64,000 nucleotides of DNA from Coprinellus micaceus (taxonomy: Eukaryota; Basidiomycota; Agaricomycetes; Agaricales; Psathyrellaceae): positions 3,534,001 through 3,598,000 of the forward strand of contig OX596334.1 of NCBI GenBank assembly GCA_951394405.1. Reading direction: 5' to 3'. The notes beneath the pieces were generated by a model. It searched no databases, had not been told where the DNA came from, and was given only the letters and a program-made list of their open reading frames with translations. The position numbers and the translations under genes are program-made. Shown piece after piece: positions 23,808 to 35,776 of this stretch (position 1 is the stretch's first letter; every line of letters starts with the position of its first letter).

Positions 23808-25393
23808 ATGGTCAAGTTTTCCATCCTTTTGGCTGGCCTGGCTGCCGCTTCAGTTCAAGCTGCTCCCCTCGAAAGGCGTATTGCCCAGTCAATCTCTGCT
23901 GCGACCCAGAAGTGGGAGCAGGCATGCGTACGTCCATATTATATTCTAGAATCCCAATCCGTATTAATATCTCATTCATCACAGCGTGCTGCGGGAGGCG
24001 GAGAACGTTGCAACCCTATTTCAGTCACAGCGTTCAGTACTCTTTTGGCTGGTGCCGGTCCCTGTGAGCAGCAAGACTCGGGCGATGCGATGATTGACCT
24101 GGCCAAGCAACTTGGGAACGAGGCTGAGATGATCAGGCTCACCCAGATCTTCGTCCAGCAGCCTAGGAATACTGTGAGGACCTCTTCACTTTGTCTTTTG
24201 GTCACAAAGGCTAACATTCACCATGTTCATTTAGCCCAACTCCATCGCAACGCCTTATTGTCAAAAGGCTCCCAAGAACGCCGAGCTCAACGGTCTTTTC
24301 CAATGCCAATTCGCTGGTGCCAACCAGGAGAAGTTCAACGGTGGTGCTACTCTCGGACAACCGGGCACGATCCCCTTCGGATTGGACGCCCCTGTGAATC
24401 CTTTAGGCTCCTGCCCTGCCAACACCTCCGGCCCTATCGCCGACGGCTCGCAGTTGGTGGACCAAGTCCAAAATCCCGGCAACGGTGGTTCCGCTCCCCA
24501 AGCGCCTGCACCCGCACCCCCAGCGTCCACTTCCACCGTTGACGACTCGACCACTGCTGCACCTGCCACATCTACTGCCCAGGCCCCTCCCACCCAGACC
24601 TCTGCAGGTGGCGGGAACGGGGGTTTCGCTCTCGCTAACGGTCAAGCAGCACAAGAGTTGAACGCCAAGTTCGCTACCCTGGCCGAGGGTTCCGCTTGCA
24701 CTGCTGGTGAGATTGCCTGCGTTGGTAATGCCTTCGCTCAATGCGCCGACGGCAATTTTGTGACCATCCAATGCGGTGGAGGCCTCATCTGCGCGGCTCT
24801 CCCTCTCGTTAACTCTCGCGGAACTTCAGTCACCTGCACCACCACGGCTGACGCGGAGGACAGAATTGCGAGGACGGGTGCGGCTGGTGGCCTGACTGGA
24901 TCTGGTGCTACCAACGGCGGGAATGGCGGCCAAGATATTCCCGAGCCCGAGTCCAGTGCCACTGTTGCCACCATCCTCCCCTCTGAGACCGCCTCTGCTT
25001 CAACAGTCGCTGCCCCCACCGCCACCTCTGTACCTTCCACTGGCGCTGGAGGCTTCAAGCTCGCGAACGGACAGACCGCCCAGGCGTTGAACAAGAAGTT
25101 CGAGGGCCTCACCGCTGACTCGGCGTGCCAAGGTGGGTTTTGCTCTGCTTCATCGTCCGTATCCTCGATTCACTGACCACTTTTACCCTTTAGCCGGAGA
25201 GAATGCCTGTGTAGATGGTGGCTTCGCCCAGTGCGTCGGTGGCAAGTTCGTTGTTACTGGATGCGCAGGCGGCTTGGTCTGTGCCGCACTTCCTCTCGTC
25301 AACTCCCCAGGAACCTCGATCACTTGCACAACCCAGGCAGATGCTCTCGCCCGTATCCAGGCTACCGGTGCGACTGGTGGGATCTCTGGCTGA
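23808..25393 (+). CDS. Secreted protein with two CBM19-like chitin-binding repeats
   Basis: Exons 23808-23927, 23985-24173, 24235-25132 and 25194-25393 encode about 468 residues. A clear signal peptide (MVKFSILLAGLAAASVQA) is followed by an N-terminal Cys-containing domain and an Ala/Pro/Thr-rich linker. Then come two copies of a ~75-residue module, each built as NGQ(A/T)AQ.LN.KF, SAC...ACV..(G)FAQC..G.FV....C.GGL.CAALPLVNS.GTS(V/I)TCTT.ADA..RI. The six-cysteine pattern resembles CBM19 chitin-binding modules of fungal chitinases. The second module is split by the last intron. No catalytic domain is seen, so it may be a cell-wall protein, a scaffold or a chitin-masking effector. The CBM19 link is by pattern and needs a profile search. 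Confidence 0.75.
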
Positions 25394-25845
25394 GCTGAGA
25401 TGCTGATGATTTGGCACGCTTGAGGCTATCCACGAGTGTTTTCTTCTTGATGAAGAGTTGTTTCTTTCTTTCTTTCCGTTGTCTTTTGCTTCCATTCCTC
25501 GTCGGGCTTCTTTGCAACCATCGAGCCGCTTACGTCGTGCTTGCATATGCACCTCCGTACACCCTCCTTGTTTTCTTTTTTCTTACACAATGAATGAAGC
25601 ACAGTGTGAATACCCGACTCTTGAGAAACTTGGGCGCCTGGGCCGACGATGATTTTCCGGTGTCTAAGCATGACGATGCTACCTGGAGTGAGATATTGTA
25701 CAATGCGACAGGGTAATCGTGTAGGTATTACATGCTGAAAATAAGAATTATAGGGGTCTCCAGTGATAGGGTTTGCGAGGTCAAAGCGTAAGACGTGCGC
25801 GTGAGGCTGTGCGTCGAGGGGACCGTACCAGTACGTTAGCATCGG
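25394..25845. other. 3' region of the secreted protein gene
   Basis: No gene supported. T-rich sequence at 25430-25480 and 25560-25590 may belong to the 3' untranslated region or polyadenylation site. Confidence 0.4.
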
Positions 25846-26168
25846 TCAGGCGAAGACCTTGGCGATCCGTTCTCTGTACACAACACCTTTGAGTCGAACC
25901 TCTTGCCAGGTCGAAGCCTGCACGTACATAGTGTCTTTGTGCTGGTTAATGTCCAGCGTTGACTCGAGCGACCGGGGTTGGGGCCGGTGCTTCACCACTG
26001 GGAACGGGAACGGGATATCAGAAGTTGCCTGGAAAAGGTCGGGACGCCCATACTTTTCGATTGAGGTTGGTACGCTGGGGAGTACACTTGAACTGAAGGT
26101 ACTGATTTTGAATCAGACCCGGGCGGGCAGACGACGTTGAGGTTGACATAGTTCATAGACTCGGTCAT
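25846..26168 (-). CDS. Possible small two-exon gene, unknown function
   Basis: A coding-like segment at 26028-25846 follows an acceptor ending TTTTCCAG and reads ATSDIPFPFPVVKH, then QASTWQEVRLKGVVY, to a TGA. A second open segment, starting MTESMNYVNLNVVCPPG at 26168, can be spliced to it in frame (donor GTACCT at 26102), giving about 82 residues. No upstream exon or domain is recognised. It may be a small gene or the last exons of a decayed larger gene. Confidence 0.33.
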
Positions 26169-27020
26169 GATCCAGGGCCAGGTAAAGCAGTTCAGAGTTC
26201 AGAGTTCAACCTGTAGGGAAGTATGAGCGGAAGGGAAAGATCATGCAACTATATACAACCCCCCTGCATTTTCTATCGTTTTGTCTGGGGCCCCATATCC
26301 CGCTAAGGATCCACTATGCAGGTCCTGCAGGTCCCGAGGTTTTGTCGAGCTTGGTAGGGAGCGGGTACAGTAGAAAACACGGGGGATAAGAGTGACTTCA
26401 TCTATGACGATTGCAGCATTCCGAGATACACCACAAGTAATGGGGGCAAAATAGTGAGACGGCATGCGAACATAGGGCCCTGGCCAGGGAATGGAGCATC
26501 GTTGTCAAGACGATAGGGGTCAGTGGCCGCTTTGGGACGGTTAGCCCCTATTACGCGTCGACGCGCTCATGTAGGAAGGATCTGTCGAAAGGGACAAAAG
26601 CCCAGTCCAGGCTTTGTAGCTGGCTCGCTAGTAACTGTCCAATAATTTCTCACCATCAGTTCCTCTCCTGGCTAGATGGTCGCATCTGTCTCCACTAACA
26701 TGTATTGCAATTGCCCTCAATGCGTCAACACATTTCAATAGATCGCCGGCGGTGGGTCATATGTATATGATATCCAGCCGTTATGAACCATCCATAATAC
26801 CTAGTCGATGGCCTTATTTAGCGATGGGAACCAGTCAGTCTGCGTTGTCGGTCGAGGGAAACAAGGGACGTCCGAGTCGGTCGCGACCGTGTGACATTTC
26901 GAGTCACTAGACCGTGACAAGCGCCCAAGCGTGACGAGCGCCATACCACGCTCTGCCTTGAACCACAACGATCCCCGACATTAACCAACGAACACTGAAA
27001 GTAATCTTGTATCGACACCA
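26169..27020. other. Intergenic / LIG4 promoter
   Basis: No gene supported. Contains a short direct repeat (AGTTCAGAGTTCAGAGTTCA) near 26190-26209. Confidence 0.45.
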
Positions 27021-30000
27021 ATGCAACCCACACCAGCGCCGACCTCGGCCCCTGGCTCTCCCAAAGAGCACGCCATGGAGGAACCAGACTATAAACCGCC
27101 ACCAGCGAACGTGGGGACAGCTCCTTTCAGCGTGCTGGCTGGATTGTTTGAGAAGCTTGCGGTCGAAAGAAAGCACGACAGACGCAGGCGGCTGCTTGAG
27201 GCTTGGTTCACAGTAAGGGTACTCGACCCCTCTTTGTTGATATTGCTTTGAATGTGCTACCTTTGCTAGCATTGGCGCAAGGAGAAGGGATTCGATCTCT
27301 ATCCTGTGTTGCGGTTGCTGCTGCCTCAGGTTAGTGGAGTGGATCTTGACCGTAGATGCGTCTCATCTGCATGCAGAAAGACAGGGAAAGAGCGGTCTAT
27401 GGCCTCAAGGAGAAGAACTTGGCAAAGACTTACATTAAGCTGATACCGCTGGGGATGCGTGATCCCGACGCGATTCGCCTTTTGAACTGGAAGCGACCTT
27501 CAGAAAGAGATGTACGTGGAGCAGTAGCTCTCACGGCGCATGATGCCTAATAGAATCCAGAGGAGCTCGGGTGACTTCCCTCAAGTCCTCTGCGAGGTCG
27601 TCAGCAAACGGTCCTCAGTCATTGAAGGGACTTTGACTATCGACGAGTTGAATGAGGTACTGGATGACCTTTCAACCAATGGCGGCAAGCAGTAAGTAAT
27701 TGGGGATCCGACTGAGCTCGTAGTAACCGCTATACAGGGAGGTTCAGTCTCGGGTCCTGCGCAAGATATACAACAACTCGACGGCGGACGAGCAACGGTG
27801 GATCATCCGCATTATCCTCAAAGGTGCGTGAGGCCTTCTGGGTGAGGCTATTTTGTCGCGCCCTCTTGACAGCCATCCCTAGATATGAATATATCCGTCA
27901 AGGAAACCACCGTGTTCTCTATGTTCCATCCCGACGCCCAGGATCTGTACAACACATGCTCAGACCTCAAGAAGGTTGCTTGGGAATTGTGGGACCCCGA
28001 GTTCCGCTTGAATCCAGAGGTATGGAGATTTTCTCGAGCTCGGTTCCACCCCCTAAGCCCTCTCCAGGATAAGAACATCCAACTCTTCCACGCTTTCTTG
28101 CCTATGTTGTGCAAACGCCCCACACAGAAGATTGAAGATACAGTGAAAGAAATGGGTGGTAACGAGTTTATCATAGAAGAAAAGCTAGATGGAGAGCGGA
28201 TGCAACTCCATAAGCGAGGGAACGAATACCTATACTATTCAAGGTATGCCGTGTTTCCTGTATCACACATTCTGCTGAGCTTTGGTCTAGGAAGGGAAAG
28301 GATTATACATATCTCTATGGGAAACACGTCGGTGTGGGCAGCCTTACCCCCTTCATCGATGCGGCTTTCGACCCAAGGGTGGACGAGTAAGTACCCGACG
28401 CGGTGCGACTGCTTTGTGTCTGATAGTGCCCACTCCAGCATCATCCTGGACGGTGAGATGCTTGTATGGGACCCAATATCAGAGCGCAATCTGCCATTTG
28501 GAACGTTGAAAACGGCAGCAATGGGTATGTATCTTCCACTCAGCTGAACTGCCGCGTCTCACCTACCCCCTCCCAGATAAGTCAAAGAAGGAGAATAACC
28601 CTCGACCTTGCTGTGAGCCTTTTTAGCCCAAACACAATTCCCTTTTCGCCTACCGTCTCCCAATAGTCATGATCTTCGACTTGCTCCACCTCAATGGCCA
28701 GTCTCTCCTCGACAAGTCCACAGCGTTCCGGAAGCGCAACATGAAGCACTGCGTCAAAGAGACCAAGGGTCGCATCGAATATGTCACGGAGTTCAAAGGG
28801 AAGACCGGTAGGGACGTGAGGGATAAGATGGAGCGGGTCATGGAAGCTCGAGGAGAGGGGCTAGTCATCAAACATCCCCTCTCCAAGTACGTTTTGAATG
28901 GGAGGAATGCGGATTGGATCAAAGTGAAGCCTGAGTATATGGTGCGTCTTAATTTGGCGTGCGCCTACCGTGGTGTTTTGTGTTAATACTGGCTACAGGA
29001 CAACATGGGGGAGACAATGGATCTTCTGGTCGTTGGTGAGACGCTACATTACTCAAGACTCTATTTGTTCCCTCAAACCAGTTTTCTCAGGTGGTGCCTG
29101 GGGAACGGGAAAGCGAGGCGGAGGCATCTCCAGGCTCATCTGTGCCGTCTTTGAAGACCGTGGAAAGGCAGCTGATCTGGATGAAGAACCGAAGTCAGTG
29201 GACTTATGCGGCATTACCTTGGTTCACCAGGCTCACGACGTCTGCTTAGGTACAGCACCTTCGCTCGAGTTGGCTCGGGCTTGTCCTTCGCCGACTTCGT
29301 GTGGGTGAGAAGCAAACCATGGAAAGAATGGGACCCAAAAAACCCTCCCAGTTTCCTGCTGACCGCGAAGAAAGGCAACGACGACAAGGGCGATGTGTAT
29401 CTTGAGCCGGAAGAGTTGGTGTTTCCCACCCCTGTTAACGGGTGTTCCTCCGATTGACCCTTCCCCCCTCTCAGCTCTTTTATTTTGAAGGTCAAGGCGG
29501 CTGAGATTACCACCTCAGGTGCGCTCTGTGGCTGTTTGCTGGGAAACAGAGCCGCTAACACCAATACATGCTCTCCCACCACAGATCAATACCACATGGG
29601 ATGCACACTGCGCTTCCCGAGAGCTATGTCCATTCGCGACGACCTTTCCATCGCCGATTGCGCAACAGCGTCTTGTAAGTTCATTCAATTCAATTCCCAT
29701 TTTTTCGGGCTTTCTTTGGACGATTTTAACGGGAACGCGTGTGATAGCGGTCATGGAGGCCCGTACTGGAGAGAGGAAGCGTAAAATGGAAAGCAACACA
29801 GGGTGGGTGGTCAATGGGCCCCATCTACCTTGACTGTAGTTCATTCCGGGAATAGGCTAGCAACGAAGAAGAGGAAGACGGCGACTTCAGCGAAGAAGGT
29901 GAGGACCATCCAACGGAGTTCAGTTTCGTTTCCCAGGGGCTAAATAGACCTCATCCTCAGGCGACAATGCTCCCCGAATATCAAGGACCCAACCTCCGAA

Positions 30001-31616
30001 AGGTCGCCGTAACAAGCGATCTGTTCGAAGGAATGAAGTTTGGTAAGTCAGGCGATGGAAGCCTGTTTCTAAATGGCAATGTTGACGGTTATTAACCGGT
30101 GAACGTGGTTCAAAGTCGTTATGTCCGACCCCAAATCGAAGACAGGTGACCAGGACAAGAAGGATTTGATGAAGCAGTAAGAACTCTTGCTTGCCTAACC
30201 CCTTTGCGTTCGGGGTGTTGGCCTAATGCTGACCCCCGATTCCTCGCAGAATACACGCCAACGGAGGTACTTGTGCTCAAATTGCGAGGGACCAACCCAA
30301 TCTGTATGTTGTCTATGGAGGTGCCGTAACGCGTGAGTGTCCATACTCTACCATAATTGCTCCTCCCCGTTCATTTGACGTCTCGCGCCCTCTCGTGGGT
30401 TTCCACCGGGAGTCTATTCGTCGGTTCTGTTGGACGCTAATATTGTTACAGCGTACGACCTTAAGTTGATCATCGACAAAGGAAGAGTCGACGTTCTCAA
30501 GCCGGAATGGGTCCAGGACTCCATTGCGCGTGAAGAGCTGGCCCCGTTCCAGAAGAAGTAAGTGCTCACAGTCTATTCGCGGTAACGTTCTGACGTCTAT
30601 ATGCAGGTACTTTTTCCATGCTACTGAAACCCGAATGAACACCGACGAGTACGAGGCTGACGAAGAGCATGTGCGGGAAGTGGGTAGCGATATCAAGGAG
30701 GGGGACGAGTCCGTCACGGAGGACGAATCGGGGGAGGACAAGCCCGGCCCTTTGACCTCCTCGGTGGTCAAGCAGGAGGAGAACGACGACGACGAGCTGA
30801 TGAGTGGCCCGCTTGCTGAATGGTTTAAGGTGGAGAAAGACGACGCCCGACCGACTCAAGTGCCGGAAGATTCAGAGACGGAGAACGACTCTGATAATGC
30901 AGAGCCTGAGGAGGGAGAGGAACCCGATTTAGAAGATTGGTTCTCGGTACAGAAAGACGAAGCAGAAGGGGAGTCTGGTACGCTCGCTTCGATGCCGGAG
31001 TCGGTTGCGCAGGATGAGGACATCAAGATGGGTGAGACGGACGACGCTATGGAGTACGATCCCGACGTTGTCTTCAGGCATTTGTGGGTGCCTCGCCTCG
31101 CCATTGTACCGAAAGCTTCTGATGATTCCTCGCAAGATGCTTCTACTTGGATTCGCCGGACAATGCTCGCAAGCATGGGATGTCTGTTCAGACCAAGCAC
31201 GAGAAGGATATTGCGAAAAGGTCCGTGTTTCGGGCGGGAGAAGGGGGTGTTGAGATGCTAATATTTTGTTGCTGTTAAGCTTCGTGGAAGTCTCGAAACT
31301 GATTACGGAGAACGGAGGAAAGGTAACAGATGACCTGACCGCTCCCAAGCTGACGCATGTCGTTATCGACAATCGGGATGAAAGTCGCCGAGCAGAACTC
31401 ATGAACCGCACTTCCAAGTAAGTGGCACCACTGGGTCGGGTTCAGACTGCTCATTGAGTTTGGGATAGGCCGAAGCGGAGGCACTTGGTGATAGCCGAGT
31501 ATATTTCTGCTTGTGTTGAGGAAGGAACGCTGTTGGACGAAGACGGTGAGTGGGGGGAGAGTGTACGTAGGCTAGTAGGACGAGTGCTGACGTCCCCCTC
31601 AGAGTTCGCGCCATGA
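27021..31616 (+). CDS. LIG4: DNA ligase IV
   Basis: Twenty-seven exons encode about 1022 residues: 27021-27212, 27270-27329, 27377-27511, 27561-27691, 27738-27823, 27883-28019, 28068-28243, 28291-28386, 28439-28524, 28577-28612, 28667-28941, 28999-29035, 29091-29193, 29250-29414, 29475-29518, 29585-29674, 29748-29802, 29856-29898, 29961-30042, 30116-30176, 30250-30332, 30452-30557, 30607-31083, 31137-31220, 31280-31417, 31469-31545 and 31603-31616. An ATP-dependent nuclear ligase that seals breaks in non-homologous end joining, working with XRCC4/Lif1. Adenylation motif I is EEKLDGERMQLHKRG, with catalytic Lys near 286. Motifs IV-V include EGLVIKHPLSKY and DWIKVKPEYM. Two BRCT domains follow, separated by a long acidic linker encoded in the 477-base exon. 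Confidence 0.95.
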
Positions 31617-32622
31617 TTTGGGAGTGCTAAATTTAACATGACGGCCAGCGCTATGCTTGTCGTACCTTTCAGTGTGTAATCATGGAAGAATACAAGATCC
31701 TTTCAGCCCCCCTTAGAGTCTGTTAACATCACATTTTCTCTAGTGTTCCGAGATATCCAACGGTGGGTTGTACAGCTCCTAGCATTATTCTGGCGCACAC
31801 CCTCGCTGTGTGTAGCTCCATCTGGTGCTACTGTTGCCCGGGACTCTTGGCACCTCGATTGGGGGGCGATGCAATTCGCGGTGAGATAAATCGGTCCAAT
31901 GCCCATAGTTCCTCTCTATCCGAAACTTGACTTGCGCGCTGAATTGAGGCTGACAGGCGTATCTCGAGAGACCTCGAATCCGATGCGCCTTCCTCAAGGT
32001 GTGCCTAGGGGTATACCACCCGCTAGCCTTTGCCGGGGTCGACCCGAGTTGGTTGTCCTTGTTCTCTCCTCGACGTTGTTGTCAAGCTTCATTTGAGCCA
32101 CTGATCGTTGCGATTGTGCAGTTCGACGGTGGCATTTGTGATATGGATACGGTGAGGCTGGAGGAGGTCCGAGTCAGGGCGCCCCTGATGAATTGACCTC
32201 CCTGATATACATTCATAAGTAAGGGTTGTCCCAAGCAATCGTTGGATTGAAACCTTCGCCAAGGGGCGTCTAATATATTAGCCTATGGGTTGTATTCATT
32301 GAACGTTAATGAGGACATCTATGAGATTGACTATGTCATCGAAGAAATGATGTCGGAGTTGCAGGCTGGCAGCGAGGTCAGGCTTGCCACACGCTGATTT
32401 TCCACCACCCCCGTCGTTGTCGCCGACGTTGCTGGGCTCTGCGACGATTCTCCCTCTCCTCTACTGCTCCTTCCTCCTCCTCTCCTCTCTCTGCGACACC
32501 CGTTCTCTTGTTCTGGGGGGAGACGAGAGTCTTCCACTGTGTTGCCTGTTTTGGGACAGCTTCTGAGGCAGAGCCGTGCAAGCAGAATCGCTCCATTCTT
32601 GATACCGTCCCCTTCCTCCCAA
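31617..32622. other. Intergenic / forkhead gene promoter and 5' region
   Basis: About 1 kb with no supported gene. A CT-rich stretch at 32400-32540 lies just ahead of the forkhead ATG and fits a 5' leader. The antisense frame of about 246 residues at 32331-33071 is a shadow. Confidence 0.5.
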
Positions 32623-35600
32623 ATGGCAGATCCCAATGCCTCTCCAATATCCCAGCTTCTACAGTCCATGGGGATGACCAGAGAAGACCTCAACAAGCGG
32701 AGCATTGAAATGCGCCAATTTTTGAACGTGAACGACACGATTGCTTCGCGCGGTACCGATTTTGCCCCGGCGGGGTACCGCTCGCGCTCCTCCTCCGACC
32801 TGCGCTCAGGAACGCGTTCGTCGAGCTCCTCAATCTCCATTGCGCGCTCATTGTCTCGTGCGAGCTCGAACTCGGTACGCGACCTCTCACCGCCCGCGAC
32901 ACCGGTCAAGACGGAGCCCTTCGAGAGTGGCCCAAGTCTGCTCCAGCCGAGGGACAACATGGAGGCCGTCATCGAGCGCCAACGCCAGTCTCGTAGGGAG
33001 CGCAAGACCAAGAGGGAACGCGAACGCGCTGGAGGTATCCCCAAGTCGTTTGCACCCCCGCCGTCTCCCACCCCCAGTCGTACCGCCTCTCAGCCCCCAG
33101 TCAGCCTCGACACATTCATGCATTCACGCGACGAAGTTCCTCAGATTGCCGAAGGGAGTGGTACAACGATCCCCAGCACATTTACAGACGTGCGTGGACG
33201 TGTTTGACGCGTCGAGAACGCTAGCACTGATGATAGTCCTTCCACAGGCGCAGGCTGTCGCGGCGCCTGTCCCAGTTACACCCCAGAAAAGCAAGTACTA
33301 CCGAGAGCATACAATGGACAGTGCGAGTTCCCAGCCTCGAAAGGTGAATTATCTCGTTTGCACTACAGGACGCGGACTCACTTGGTGAATTAGGACACGG
33401 CTTGTAAAACTGAGACACCCACTCCCACGCGTATCCTTCCTCAACAAAGTATTCCTCCGCCGGGATACTATGCGTATCCGACATATATGGCGGCCTACCC
33501 ACACTACCTTCCCGTGCATCAAGACCATCCCCCCGTTACCCCGCAGAAGCCGCAACCCCAGCTCTCACTACAGGGCAATACACCCACGCCTACACAAAAG
33601 TCGATTGCGAAGATGCCGTCACCCATTCCCCCATCTTCTCCATTCCCCGCCCAATCATCCCCGCCTCCTTCGTCTTCTCCTGCTGTGTCCCGTATGCTCA
33701 ACCAGGTGTCGTCACCTGGGCCTATGGAGCCTCTGCCTGACGAGGACCAGTATGATAAGCTTCCGTTCAAGCTACCGGCTGGGCCATATTCGCCTACTAA
33801 GCCCGACTTGTCATATGCGGCCCTTGTTGGCCAGGCTATCTTGTCTTCTGCAGAGCACCGGCTCACTCTGCAAGAAATTTACGACTTCATTACCATCGTA
33901 TACCCTCACTACAAGCGTGGCGAAACGACATGGATGAACAGCATTCGGCACGTCCTCAGCACAACAGCGGTCTTCCGGAAAGTGCCCAGGGATCGGTCGA
34001 TAGGTCGGACACTGTGGGCCATCTTCGACGAAGATATCGAATGCTTCAAGGGCGGAGGATTCAGGAAGCATCTCTGCAAAGACATCATGAGCCAGCAAAA
34101 GGAAAAGGCCAAAAAGACCAACTCACGGAAACGAGCCGAAGCGGACGATGGTTCTTCGAACGACACGCGCCGATCGAAGAAAGCGCGGAAAGATACGGCG
34201 CACCTTGCCTCTAATGTTGCTTCTTCATCGCGCAGGGGCGTCCCTGCTCAGATGTCCGCCCCTGTGACGGTAATGGGGCCACCTCAGCCAGCATTTATGG
34301 CTTCGCATCCATACTTCCCTCGTCCCACACAACACCAGCCGTATTACGAAAGCTGTATGAACCAGGCTCAACCGCAAATGCTTCCTGCAGAGATCATTTT
34401 CCCTCCTCTTCCGGCAGACGCGGCGCTGCGTACTGCCCCTCGCCTTGTTCGCCTTGCCCCCGCCGTGTCGGCCGCCCCCTCCACTTCATCCGCTACCTCA
34501 GCTTCGTCACCACCGCCGTCGTCACCGCCGTCCAGCATCTCAAAAGCACCATCATCAGATATGTCGATGGAGGACATTGACGAACCGCACCCTTCTGCTT
34601 CTTCCATCGAGTCCATGCCGGAACTCAGTCCTAATCGCAGCTCCTCGACAAGCCCACCATCTTCTGGTCCTGCTACCAGTGACATGGACATTGAAGTCGT
34701 TGACGCGAGGGGGAAGACAGAGAAAGGGAAGGCAAACGATGGAGACGTCATGGTCGCTGGGGTTGATACCCAGGGCGGCGACGAGGCAGGGCCAATGGCA
34801 ATATCGGGGGATGACGACGAGGTCTTTGGCAGTTCCTTGCTCGGGCCCGTGCATTTCTGGGGCGACTCTCCCAATACAGCCAGGCTCCTTGCGCCAAGTA
34901 TCGAATTGATCAATTTCGACGCCATGGTGGATGATGAAGACGACTATGTCATCTCGAACGATAAGAAAGGGAAAGGTAGAGCGAGCACCCGGAAGGTCTG
35001 TCATCTATTGGATGTACCAAACCATTCTTTTATTGATAATTCATATTTAGGGCTCGGAATACCCCGATTTCCCCACGTCACCAACGCTCGCCGTGCGCTC
35101 CAACCTCGCCAGCACTTCCGAAGTCCTCCCTCTTTCCATCCTTAAATCCCAGCTTCCTGACTGCCCCAAGACACCCACCCGATCCGCATCGAACGCCCCC
35201 TCCTCTTCGACACTCCCCTCCACACCTCCTCAACGAGTCAAGCTCTCTTCGACACGCACGCCGATAAGCCACAAGGGCCTGACAATGAGCCCGTCGGCAA
35301 GTCTCGCGCACTACAAGAGCAACCTCGACCCGCCTCCCGTTCTCTATCAGGCTGGCGCGCACAAATTACTGAGCACCTACCCCAATATTCAGTACGAGGG
35401 AGACGCGCTTGACGAGCTCTTGCGGACACCCCGCAGGTCCACTTCAGGTTCCAAAGACCCCGCTTCTGCGGGCCCCTCGTCATCTGCTTTTCCCATGCTT
35501 GGCCCACCTGTGACCCCTAAACGAGGTGGATTGTTCGATTCGCCGTTTAGGAGTGGGTTGAGTGGTGGGCTGGGGATGAGTCCCTTCAGGACGCCGAGGA

Positions 35601-35776
35601 GTCGGGATATATACGATCCTCATGACCCGAGGACGTTGTTGGATGAGGAGCTGAGCCGCCCGATGTTGGGGGCTGGGGACAGTCCGGTAGGCATTTTTGG
35701 GAAGAGGAGTGCGCTTCTGTATGACAGTCCCGGGCCGGATCCTTGGGGGAGTCCAGGGAAGAAGTGGTTTTGGTGA
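32623..35776 (+). CDS. Forkhead (winged-helix) transcription factor
   Basis: Exons 32623-33189, 33248-33343, 33394-34995 and 35051-35776 encode about 996 residues. The forkhead domain lies near residues 357-447: KPDLSYAALVGQAI, LTLQEIYDFI, and the recognition helix in WMNSIRHVLSTTAVFRKV, then GRTLWAIFDEDI and GGGFRKH. The flanks are long, Ser/Pro-rich and probably disordered, with TPQK/TPVK sites that could be cyclin-dependent kinase targets. A basic RRERKTKRERER stretch at about residues 126-137 may be a nuclear localisation signal. The recognition helix reads NSIRHVLS where classic forkheads have NSIRHNLS. The ATG at 32623 is preferred to one at 32539 because of the conserved-looking MADPNASPISQLLQ start. 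Target genes are unknown; cell-cycle or developmental control is typical of fungal forkheads. Confidence 0.9.

Noticed and set aside
32331..33071. Minus-strand open frame of 246 residues
   Set aside because: Antisense to the forkhead gene start; low-complexity Arg/Glu-rich translation typical of a shadow.
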